11,290 bases of DNA from Deltaproteobacteria bacterium (GCA_031267005.1 JAIRZX010000306.1:1-11290), one strand, 5' to 3'. Positions 6,214 through 11,290 are shown, counted from the first letter of the stretch. Notes: generated from the letters alone by a model not told the origin. A program made the numbers and translations.

Positions 6214-6977
6214 TCGTCGGGCTGGGCTCCCGCGGCCCGGACGGAGTGACCCTGGAGGCACGGGACGCGCTAGCCCGCTCGCGGGCCGTCTTCGGCTACA
6301 AGCTTTACCTGGAGCAGGCCGCTCCGCACCTGGCGCCAGGCGCCGAGTCGCGCTCCAGCGGCATGACCGCGGAGACCCGCCGCGCGAAGCAGGCCCTGGA
6401 GCTGGCCATGGAGGGGAAAACCTGCGCCGTGGTGTCTGGAGGGGACGCCGGGGTCTACGCCATGGCGGGCGTCGTCTACGAGATGGCGGCGTCCATGGGG
6501 CTGCCGCTGGGTGACGGCGGGGGCGAGCTGAAGATAACCGTGGTGCCCGGCACCCCGGCCCTGTGCGCCGGCGCGGCCCTCCTGGGCGCCCCGCTCACCC
6601 ACGACTTCTGCTGCGTGAGCCTCTCGGACAGGCTCACCGAATGGGGCCTCATCAAGAAGCGCCTGGAAATGGCGGCCCGCGCGGACTTCGTCATAGTCAT
6701 CTACAACCCCCGGAGCCGCGGCAGGGACTGGCAGCTGGAGGCGGCGAAGGAACTGCTCCTGAAGCTCGTCCCGCCCAAGACGCCCACCGGCCTGGCCGTC
6801 CGCTGCGGCCGCGAGGGCGAGACGGCAATCGTGACCACCCTGGGGGAACTCGACCCGAACAAGGTGGACATGCAGACCCTGGTCGTCGTCGGCAACAGCT
6901 CGACCTTCGTGTACCGCGGGGCCATGATAACCCCGCGCGGCTACGTCCGGAAATACGGGGCGGCCGATGACGAATGA
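6111..6977 (+). CDS. cbiH: Cobalt-precorrin-3 (C17)-methyltransferase, ring-contracting
   Basis: CbiH methylates C17 of cobalt-precorrin-3 and drives ring contraction to the delta-lactone cobalt-precorrin-4. Seen: tetrapyrrole methylase core starting YELLVVGLGSRGPDG (residue 31 onward), SGGDAGVYAMAG (109-120), VVPGTPALCAGAALLGAPL, SDRLTEW (from 172), IYNPRSRGR (about 197-205), and a C-terminal VVVGNSST plus MITPRGY. These are the CbiH/CobJ signatures in order. With ATG 6111 the protein has 288 residues, including a ~30-residue Pro/Gly-rich N-terminal extension wholly encoded within cbiG; with GTG 6186 it would begin VLPGPYELLVVG, the usual family N-terminus, and overlap cbiG by only 28 nt. 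I list 6111 because it is an ATG with a GGAG site, but the start is uncertain. Either way cbiG and cbiH are probably translationally coupled. The cbi block ends here: cbiJ, next in the Salmonella order, does not follow. Confidence 0.93.
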   Translation: MRSSSPACGPDGPPPGPETEKQQGDVLPGPYELLVVGLGSRGPDGVTLEARDALARSRAVFGYKLYLEQAAPHLAPGAESRSSGMTAETRRAKQALELAMEGKTCAVVSGGDAGVYAMAGVVYEMAASMGLPLGDGGGELKITVVPGTPALCAGAALLGAPLTHDFCCVSLSDRLTEWGLIKKRLEMAARADFVIVIYNPRSRGRDWQLEAAKELLLKLVPPKTPTGLAVRCGREGETAIVTTLGELDPNKVDMQTLVVVGNSSTFVYRGAMITPRGYVRKYGAADDE

Positions 6978-6978
6978 G

Positions 6979-6997
6979 CCCCGGCTCCTAATCGGGG
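6979..6997 (+). terminator. Weak hairpin right after cbiH
   Basis: CCCCG (6979-6983) pairs with CGGGG (6993-6997) with a 9-nt loop, 1 nt after the cbiH stop. Only two Ts follow shortly after. A marginal candidate for the end of the cbi transcript. Confidence 0.2.
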
Positions 6998-7043
6998 GTT
7001 AACCTGCGCGGCACGTCTACGCCCGGAACAGGATCCGGGACGT

Positions 7044-7065
7044 TCCGGACGGCCCCCCGTCCGGA
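7044..7065 (+). terminator. Strong 9-bp hairpin after the cbi block
   Basis: TCCGGACGG (7044-7052) and CCGTCCGGA (7057-7065) form a perfect stem with a CCCC loop, 66 nt after the cbiH stop. No T run follows. It is the most stable structure in this gap and the best candidate for a transcript end or 3' stabiliser. Confidence 0.35.
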
Positions 7066-7071
7066 CTGCCC

Positions 7072-7166
7072 CTGCAGGGGAAAGCCGCCTTCCGGGACCT
7101 TCCCCGTGGAAGCCCGTTGCCGGGAAACCCCCCTGCCGTGACGGCCCGCTGCAGGGAAAGCCGCCT
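7072..7166. repeat. Imperfect direct repeat CTGCAGGG(G)AAAGCCGCCT
   Basis: CTGCAGGGGAAAGCCGCCT at 7072-7090 recurs as CTGCAGGGAAAGCCGCCT at 7149-7166, differing by one G. The copies are 77 bp apart in the gap after cbiH. Confidence 0.7.
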
Positions 7167-7344
7167 GTTCGCATAACCCCGTAAAATTCAGCCCGGTTCC
7201 GCTCCGATCCTCAGCAGCTGGGGAAGGCTCTCCGCTTAACACCGGGCGCGAAAGCCCTCCCCTGCCGAGCTGTCCCCGCTCCCTGCCCCGGGCCGGGGAG
7301 CCCGAGCGCCGGGCCGCTCCAATGAGAAGTCAGGCGAAATCTTA

Positions 7345-7372
7345 TTGCCATTATTATGCTTAATTATATATA
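7345..7372 (+). promoter_or_regulatory. Possible promoter in the AT-rich tract
   Basis: TTGCCA (7345-7350) and TATATA (7367-7372) are separated by 16 nt on the plus strand, pointing into the low-GC island. The match is moderate, and AT-rich DNA gives false matches readily. Confidence 0.3.
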
Positions 7373-7568
7373 TTTATACTTAATTGTGCCGTAGCGGATT
7401 CATATGCGTTCGCCCCTAACGGCATCCGTTCACGGGTGTGCTTCAAGAGACAGGCGCTCACGCAGTATCTGTTCACGAGCTCAAGGGAAGGGCGGTCCTG
7501 TGTCAGGCTGGACTCGAGCTTCGGGAAGGCGGAGGGGGTCCGGGAGTAGAGGGGGGACGGTCCCGGGC

Positions 7569-7609
7569 GGCTGGAGGCGGTCCCTGGACAGGCTGGAGGC
7601 GGTCCCTGG
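7569..7609. repeat. 19-bp direct repeat, 22-bp period
   Basis: GGCTGGAGGCGGTCCCTGG is present exactly at 7569-7587 and 7591-7609, separated by ACA. Confidence 0.85.
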
Positions 7610-7699
7610 TTAGGAGGGAGGTAGCCCGGGACCAGGGGGTGAGGTGCTCCTAAACCTAATCTACGGATACCATATCGCGATGCTTCGCGAGGTTGGCGG

Positions 7700-8215
7700 A
7701 TGCTCCCCGCTCAGGGCCTCTGGATTATTCCAAAGAGTTCGGGTCATTCAAGAAGCGAGCTAACCGGCCCCCCCGCCCTCAGAGGGGAGGTCCTACTGGC
7801 TCCCGGATTCACCTACGGACTTATGCGGACAGGCGCTAGTGTTCCATCGCGAAAGTTCGCGGGGAATTATGGAACGGGGCTCACTTCAACAGCCTCTTCC
7901 GCCAGACGGACGGGGTGGGGGGTAATCTTCATGACCTCCACTAAAACGGCTGTAACGCGGGCCATGCCCTCTATGGACGTGAAATTTACCCTGCTTAGTG
8001 TGTTGCTGGGTACGCTTGCGGGAGAACGCGTCCGCAATGCTGAGCCGGCACGTGGAAATCGGATTGTAAAAGAATTTGACGCGCGTATACCTGGCGGGGC
8101 TCTTGTGCAGCCCGTAACTGACGATGCAGTTGTCCAGAGTCAAAAGAACTTCGGCCAGCTGTCGGGCCCGCGCATGTCGGCAATCTGCTTGCACAGGCTG
8201 CCTGAGAAATCCTGA
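7700..8215 (+). CDS. Unrecognised 171-codon open frame in the low-GC island
   Basis: Seen: an uninterrupted plus-strand frame from the ATG at 7700 to the TGA at 8213-8215. In DNA of this more balanced composition such a length is less expected by chance than elsewhere in the window. The C-terminal part reads like ordinary protein (for example MDVKFTLLSVLLGTLAGERV, then acidic and polar segments). I recognise no family. Against it: no clear Shine-Dalgarno before 7700, an imperfect hairpin in the middle (7841-7875), an alternative start at 7823 or later, and a competing open frame on the opposite strand over the same DNA. Codon use differs from the cbi genes, with many A/T third positions. It could be a small acquired gene, a remnant of one, or no gene at all. 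Confidence 0.25.
   Translation: MLPAQGLWIIPKSSGHSRSELTGPPALRGEVLLAPGFTYGLMRTGASVPSRKFAGNYGTGLTSTASSARRTGWGVIFMTSTKTAVTRAMPSMDVKFTLLSVLLGTLAGERVRNAEPARGNRIVKEFDARIPGGALVQPVTDDAVVQSQKNFGQLSGPRMSAICLHRLPEKS
7841..7875. other. Imperfect 13-bp hairpin in the low-GC island
   Basis: GTTCCAT (7841-7847) pairs with ATGGAAC (7869-7875). Directly inside, CGCGAA (7848-7853) pairs with TTCGCG (7856-7861) around a 2-nt tip. A single 7-nt bulge (GGGAATT, 7862-7868) interrupts the right arm. Thirteen base pairs in two blocks are more than expected by chance, suggesting a structured RNA, a regulatory hairpin, or an element end. Confidence 0.5.
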
Positions 8216-8230
8216 AACTCGAACAGCCTC

Positions 8231-8305
8231 TCCAGTCCAGTCCAGTCCAGTCCAGTCCAGTCCAGTCCAGTCCAGTCCAGTCCAGTCCAGTCCAGTCCAG
8301 TCCAG
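8231..8305. repeat. Pentamer microsatellite (TCCAG)15
   Basis: Fifteen perfect head-to-tail copies of TCCAG occupy 8231-8305, bordered by CTC on the left and TCCCCCC on the right. Because 5 is not a multiple of 3, every frame on a strand spells the same rotating pentapeptide (Ser-Pro-Val-Gln-Ser on the plus strand, Leu-Asp-Trp-Thr-Gly on the minus), so all frames stay open through it. It starts 15 nt after the stop of the 7700-8215 frame and ends 92 bp before the -35 box of the WG-repeat gene promoter. Perfect copies imply recent or ongoing slippage. Confidence 0.97.
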
Positions 8306-8397
8306 TCCCCCCAGAAACGTCTGCCACCAGCAGGGCCACTCAGGGCCCACCCCGAAAGGAGCCCGGAACGCAGGGCCCGCGAAAGGGCAAGCCCAGT

Positions 8398-8426
8398 TTG
8401 ACACGGCCCGCGCGCGTGACTATAAT
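8398..8426 (+). promoter_or_regulatory. Perfect-consensus sigma70 promoter for the WG-repeat gene
   Basis: TTGACA (8398-8403), 17 nt, TATAAT (8421-8426): both hexamers and the spacer length are exact consensus. Transcription would start near 8433. This implies strong constitutive transcription by the housekeeping sigma factor, unless regulated from the repeat-rich DNA upstream or in the GC-rich leader. Confidence 0.8.
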
Positions 8427-8539
8427 CCGCGATTAATCAAGGCCCCGGACGGAAGGCCTCCGGCTTGACCCGTCCGCGCAAGGGCGCCTGCCCGGCGCCG
8501 TCCCGCCGCGCGTCCCCCGGCACCCGGCCTACGGACCCG

Positions 8540-8558
8540 GCGCCCGCCAGTCGGGCGC
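8540..8558 (+). other. Leader hairpin upstream of the WG-repeat gene
   Basis: GCGCCCG (8540-8546) and CGGGCGC (8552-8558) form a perfect 7-bp stem with a 5-nt loop in the predicted 5' untranslated region. A role in translation or attenuation is possible but not shown. Confidence 0.35.
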
Positions 8559-8629
8559 GGGCCGCGGCGCACCCGCCCAGTACTTTCCGGAGGAAGGCCG
8601 GGCGCCGCGACGCGGGCCGCCAGCCAGAC

Positions 8630-8634
8630 AAGGA
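8630..8634 (+). promoter_or_regulatory. Ribosome binding site supporting the TTG start of the WG-repeat gene
   Basis: AAGGA sits 9 nt before the TTG at 8644, the codon that begins a signal-anchor-like N-terminus. This supports a non-ATG start. Confidence 0.6.
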
Positions 8635-8643
8635 TTTCCGAAA

Positions 8644-10518
8644 TTGCCATCGAAGTTCGCGAAGCCGCTAGCGATTGCCCTCGCGGTGACAGCCCTGGCC
8701 GCGTTCGCGGCATTCCGCGCCGCGCGCGTACAAGGCGGGGCCGAGGGCCCCGCGGCGGGAGCGGAGACGCGTGCCGATGCCGCCGGGGCGGGTCCGGGGG
8801 GCGCGCCCGCCCCCCCCCGCCCGTCGCCGCGCAAGTCCGAGGGTGGGCTCTACGGCTACGCCGCGGCGGACGGGACATGGACGGTGGAACCGAGGTTCCA
8901 CGCCGCTAACCCCTTCGGGAGGGACGGCTCTGCCTGGGTCAAGCTCGACGGCAAATACGGCGCCATCGGCCACGACGGGTCCTGGAAGGTGGCCCCCGAG
9001 ATAGCGTTCGACGCCGCGGGCGAGTTCACCCGGGACGGCGTGGCTTCCGGGAGGCTCGGCACCCGCTTCGGGGTGCTCTCCAGGGACGGTAGCTGGCTCA
9101 TGGAGCCAGTGTGCGCCTTCCCCATCTACTTCGCGGAAGACGGCACCGCCCCCTGCCTGGTGCCGGACGAGCTTCCGGCGCCAGCCGGGCCAGGAGCGGC
9201 TCCGGGGCCCGCGCCGCTTTCCGCTTCCCCTCCTGACCATCAGACGCCGGGCGCGGCAGCGGCCGGCCGGCTCGAGGCCGAAAAGGCCGCCCAGCTGGCT
9301 TCCCCTCCCACCCCTTCCGGCCCTGACGCTCAGTCCGTTACCGGCGGCGCTTCCGGTCGTGCCCCCGAAGCATCCGAAGGGGCTTCCTCCCCGGCGTCCG
9401 CCCGGCCCGCCGCGCCGTCTGCCCCGCCGCCCGCGCCGGAGGCCCCGGCGGAACCCGGCGCCCCCGCCCCTCCCGGCTCGTCGCCCGCCCCATCGCCCGA
9501 AACCGCCAAGGACGCTCCCGCGCAGCCCCTGAAGCCCGCGGACCAGCCCTCGAAGGAGTCCCTCGCGGGCCCCGAGGGGCTCTGGGGGCTCATAGGGCCG
9601 GACGGCAAGTGGATGGTGGAGCCGCGCTTCGGGGCGCCCTTCGGGTTCGGACCCGACGGGCTGGCGGCTGCGAAGTCCCCGGACGGCAAGTGGGGCTTCA
9701 TAGGCCGCGACGGCGCCTGGGCGATAGAGCCCCGCTTCCACCTGGCCTTCAACTTCACCCCCAACGGGCTCGCGTCGGTGGAGGAGAGCGAGGGCAGGTC
9801 AGGCTACGTCAGGCCCGACGGGAGCTGGGCGGTTTACCCGGTCTTCCCCAGGAGCCTGGACTTCGGGGACAACGGCCTGGCCCCGGCCTGCGACCAGCGC
9901 GGCTTCTGGGGCTTCATAGGCCCCGACGGCAAATGGAAGATAGAGCCCCGCTTCGTGCAGACCGCCTCCCAGTTCTCTTACGGGCTGGCCCCCGCCATGG
10001 ACCGGAGCGGGCTGTGGGGATACATAGACGAGACCGGCGCCTGGGCGCTGGAGCCGCGCTTCTCCCAGGCCTACCAGTTCATGGAAAACGGGCTGGCCGT
10101 CGCCTCGGAGCCTGACGGCATGGCCGGGTTGGTGGGCCGGGACGGCGCCTGGAAGGTGCCGCCCGTCTACCACGACGTCGGCAACTGGGGGGACGGGTCC
10201 ACCGCACCGGCCCAGGCGGCCGAAGGCGGCTGGGGATTCGTCTCCAAGGACGGCGGCTGGGCGGTGGCGCCCTCCTTCAGGTTCGTCATCCCCTTCAACG
10301 AGGCCCGCGGCCTCGCCCCCGCCAGGGCGGCCGACGGGCTCTGGGGGGTAATAGACCTGACCGGGGCCTGGGCGATAGAACCCGTCTGCCGCGGCGCCGA
10401 GATAAGGGGGGACGGGCTTGTCCTGTGCGTGCTCCCGGACGGGCGCGGGAACCGTTACCTTAACCGCAGGGGCGAGGACAGGGTGCCTTTGGGATACGAC
10501 GCGGAACTGGACGGCTGA
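8644..10518 (+). CDS. Membrane-anchored WG-repeat protein with a Pro/Ala-rich linker
   Basis: Seen: 624 residues. A short basic start (PSKFAKP) leads to a hydrophobic stretch of ~20 residues (LAIALAVTALAAFAAF) without an obvious cleavage site, so probably an uncleaved anchor with the rest outside the cytoplasmic membrane. Three WG-type repeats follow (about 68-172), then a Pro/Ala/Ser/Gly linker (about 173-309), then eight more repeats (about 310-600) of the pattern GLWGxIGPDGKWxxEPRF with ~35-36-residue spacing, and a degenerate C-terminal end. WG repeats (KWG/WG family) are thought to form beta-propeller-like structures; molecular roles are largely unknown, so none is assigned. Start: TTG at 8644 with AAGGA 9 nt upstream. 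A nine-C run (8810-8818) lies at codons ~56-59, just after the anchor. The gene seems monocistronic, with a consensus promoter in front and two hairpins after the stop. Confidence 0.9.
   Translation: MPSKFAKPLAIALAVTALAAFAAFRAARVQGGAEGPAAGAETRADAAGAGPGGAPAPPRPSPRKSEGGLYGYAAADGTWTVEPRFHAANPFGRDGSAWVKLDGKYGAIGHDGSWKVAPEIAFDAAGEFTRDGVASGRLGTRFGVLSRDGSWLMEPVCAFPIYFAEDGTAPCLVPDELPAPAGPGAAPGPAPLSASPPDHQTPGAAAAGRLEAEKAAQLASPPTPSGPDAQSVTGGASGRAPEASEGASSPASARPAAPSAPPPAPEAPAEPGAPAPPGSSPAPSPETAKDAPAQPLKPADQPSKESLAGPEGLWGLIGPDGKWMVEPRFGAPFGFGPDGLAAAKSPDGKWGFIGRDGAWAIEPRFHLAFNFTPNGLASVEESEGRSGYVRPDGSWAVYPVFPRSLDFGDNGLAPACDQRGFWGFIGPDGKWKIEPRFVQTASQFSYGLAPAMDRSGLWGYIDETGAWALEPRFSQAYQFMENGLAVASEPDGMAGLVGRDGAWKVPPVYHDVGNWGDGSTAPAQAAEGGWGFVSKDGGWAVAPSFRFVIPFNEARGLAPARAADGLWGVIDLTGAWAIEPVCRGAEIRGDGLVLCVLPDGRGNRYLNRRGEDRVPLGYDAELDG
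8810..8818 (+). repeat. Nine-C homopolymer inside the WG-repeat gene
   Basis: An uninterrupted run of nine C lies in codons ~56-59 (Ala-Pro-Ala-Pro-Pro-Arg). Gain or loss of one C would shift frame between the membrane anchor and the first WG repeat. Confidence 0.9.
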
Positions 10519-10537
10519 AGGGGGGCCTTGGCCCTTG

Positions 10538-10555
10538 CCGCCCGGCCCCGGGCGG
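10538..10555 (+). terminator. GC hairpin after the WG-repeat gene
   Basis: CCGCCCGG (10538-10545) and CCGGGCGG (10548-10555) are perfectly complementary around a 2-nt tip, 19 nt after the stop. A smaller stem (10523-10534) precedes it. There is no T run. Confidence 0.35.
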
Positions 10556-10652
10556 CCGGAGGCGGACCATTGGCCGGCGCCGTACGACGCGGCTTCGGCC
10601 CCCCGGATGGGTTGCGGGCGGACGGCGGCGAGCCGGGGAGCTGACGATCTAT

Positions 10653-10679
10653 GGAGCGGGGGGAGCGGGGGGAGCGGGG
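10653..10679. repeat. 9-bp tandem repeat, three copies
   Basis: GGAGCGGGG is repeated exactly at 10653-10661, 10662-10670 and 10671-10679. Confidence 0.85.
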
Positions 10680-11054
10680 AAGCGTGTGAGCGGGGGCGGT
10701 GGATAGGTGGACGGGGGGACGGGTAAGCTGGAAGTGGGAGCGAACTTTTGCCGCGCGGAGGCTTTGCCGGAATGTTAAAGTTCACGGCCCGGCGCGTCCC
10801 CGCCGAGCCCGGCCGAACCTCCGCTTCGCCCGACTGCCCCGCGCCGGAAGGCTCTCCGGACAACCGCCCGTCCGGGCGCCCGCTTAAGCCCGCGCCAGGG
10901 ATTTTCCGAAACGTCCCCCGAGCGGCCCGGTCCTTTCCGACCACCGGACATGGGCGCCGCGGCCGGGACGGTTCCGGCAGGGGCCGCCGGTCCCGGTGGC
11001 CTCGTCTCCTAATCCCGGAGATCCGGAACGCGTCCCGGAGAACCGGTAAGCGCC

Positions 11055-11290
11055 GTTCCCGCCGTAGGGCGAGGCAATCCGTAACCTGAACTCGCCGCCG
11101 ACGTAGTGGACCGCGGCGGGGCTCCTGTAGGCGCTCCGGAAACCGGACGCGCCGAACTCCGACTGCCAGGACGGCCCGATCCCGCGCTCACCGGGGGACA
11201 GGCGGGGACTGGCCCTTCCCGTCGAACTCGACCGCCGCCTCACGCCCGTCCTTCTCGAAGAGGCAGGCAACGATATTCCTCTCCCGCCTG
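11055..11290 (-). pseudogene. C-terminal remnant of a minus-strand gene with a probable one-base frameshift (possibly SUMF1/FGE-like)
   Basis: Seen: from the window edge, one minus-strand frame reads as ordinary GC-rich coding sequence (NIVACLFEKDGREAAVEFDG) and stops at the TGA at 11190-11188. Immediately afterwards another frame has equally gene-like codons and spells PSWQSEFGASGFRSAYRSP and then GGEFRLRIASPYGGN. Removing one base from the five-base run at 11193-11197 (C on the minus strand) joins the two frames into one continuous protein. The joined tail loosely recalls the C-terminal end of formylglycine-generating-enzyme (SUMF1) domains, with an Arg-Ser-Ala-Tyr-Arg stretch followed by Phe-Arg-Leu, but the match is partial. 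Alternatives are a sequencing or assembly error, or a gene that truly ends at 11188 next to a decayed relic. The lower boundary is approximate. The start lies outside the window. Confidence 0.45.

Larger units (their letters stand above)
6978..7320. other. GC-rich gap after cbiH
   Basis: 343 bp with no supportable gene. It holds a short hairpin immediately after cbiH (6979-6997), a strong 9-bp stem hairpin (7044-7065), and an imperfect ~18-bp direct repeat (7072-7090 and 7149-7166). The open frames on both strands are low-complexity Gly/Pro/Arg and look like composition effects. Confidence 0.6.
7321..8230. other. Island of lower GC and atypical composition between cbiH and the WG-repeat gene
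   Basis: An AT-rich tract (about 7341-7395, with CTTAATT repeated at 7359-7365 and 7379-7385) opens a stretch of roughly 900 bp whose composition, most clearly after ~7640, is much closer to balanced than anything else in the window. It contains a 19-bp direct repeat (7569-7609), two nearby copies of the palindrome TCGCGA (around 7674-7690), an imperfect hairpin (7841-7875), and one 171-codon plus-strand frame (7700-8215). It ends at the pentamer microsatellite. I recognise no transposase, integrase, inverted terminal repeats or target-site duplication. Possible readings are a decayed mobile element, a structured noncoding RNA locus, or an acquired small gene. The sequence alone does not decide. 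Confidence 0.55.
8306..8643. other. Promoter and leader region of the WG-repeat gene
   Basis: 338 bp from the microsatellite to the TTG start. It contains the consensus promoter (8398-8426), an expected leader of about 210 nt, a 7-bp stem hairpin in that leader (8540-8558), and the Shine-Dalgarno (8630-8634). No gene is supported here. Confidence 0.6.
10519..11054. other. Gene-free region after the WG-repeat gene
   Basis: About 536 bp with no supportable gene. Two hairpins follow the WG stop: GGGCC/GGCCC at 10523-10534 and the one at 10538-10555. A 9-bp tandem repeat follows (10653-10679), and then GC-rich spacer DNA similar in texture to the other gaps. The minus-strand frame open across 10884-11054 is probably read-through from the broken gene at the right edge. 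Confidence 0.5.

Noticed and set aside
7404..7653. Two overlapping short plus-strand frames (69 and 71 codons)
   Set aside because: They overlap each other in different frames, run into the 19-bp repeat and end in Gly/Arg-rich text. No support beyond being open.
7730..7760. tRNA-like T-loop near the GTTCGGGTC at about 7738
   Set aside because: It lacks the conserved A of the T-loop, and no acceptor stem or anticodon arm can be drawn around it.
8231..8305. CRISPR array or integron-type repeats
   Set aside because: The unit is 5 bp with no spacers; it is a microsatellite.
7886..8404. 172-codon minus-strand frame through the pentamer repeat, encoding repeated LDWTG
   Set aside because: The repeat keeps every frame open, so it inflates the length. 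There is no ribosome binding site and the rest is unrecognisable; a competing plus-strand frame exists. The repeat peptide is kept only as a finding.
8668..10944. Long minus-strand frames opposite the WG-repeat gene (to 9741 and from 9799)
   Set aside because: Mirror images of the WG-repeat coding sequence; low-complexity Gly/Arg/Pro content; the plus-strand protein has clear periodic repeats.

Overview
The window is very GC-rich, coding and spacer alike. The coding parts use AGG arginine and ATA isoleucine codons freely. It carries a block of the anaerobic (early cobalt insertion) cobalamin pathway, so the source is probably an anaerobe. The CbiE-CbiT fusion and the gene style would fit a deep Desulfobacterota/Deltaproteobacteria-type organism, but that placement is a weak inference and no taxonomic marker is present.

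Layout. At the left edge (1-265, minus strand) is the N-terminal part of an unrecognised coiled-coil protein, read outward from an AT-rich promoter-like stretch. A 654-bp gene-free gap follows, holding a hairpin, short repeats and a near-consensus sigma70-type promoter (722-751). Then come five plus-strand genes: cbiD (920-2023), fused cbiET (2455-3729), cbiF (4065-4850), cbiG (5002-6213) and cbiH (6111-6977). The order D-ET-F-G-H matches the corresponding part of the Salmonella cbi operon. Apart from cbiG/cbiH, which overlap out of frame by about 103 nt, the genes are separated by unusually long spacers of 150-430 bp, each with its own short tandem repeat or GC hairpin.

Pathway logic. CbiH (C17 methylation and ring contraction), CbiF (C11 methylation), CbiG (lactone opening), CbiD (C1 methylation) and CbiET (C5 and C15 methylation with C12 decarboxylation) cover cobalt-precorrin-3 to cobalt-precorrin-8, except for the reductase step (CbiJ/CobK), which is not here. 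CbiL, CbiC, CbiA and cobalt chelatase genes are also outside the window.

Right half. 6978-8643 has no confident gene. It contains a strong hairpin, direct repeats, an AT-rich tract, an island of clearly lower GC (about 7330-8220) with one unrecognised 171-codon frame and an internal imperfect hairpin, a perfect 15-copy pentamer microsatellite (TCCAG, 8231-8305), and a perfect-consensus promoter (TTGACA-N17-TATAAT, 8398-8426). That promoter sits upstream of a 624-residue WG-repeat protein (8644-10518) that starts at TTG, has an N-terminal membrane anchor, and has its WG repeats split by a Pro/Ala/Ser-rich linker. A nine-C homopolymer lies near the 5' end of that gene.

The right edge holds gene-free DNA with a 9-bp repeat, and then the C-terminal end of a minus-strand gene (about 11055-11290) that appears broken by a one-base shift at a five-base homopolymer. 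Its last part faintly resembles a formylglycine-generating-enzyme (SUMF1-type) C-terminus.
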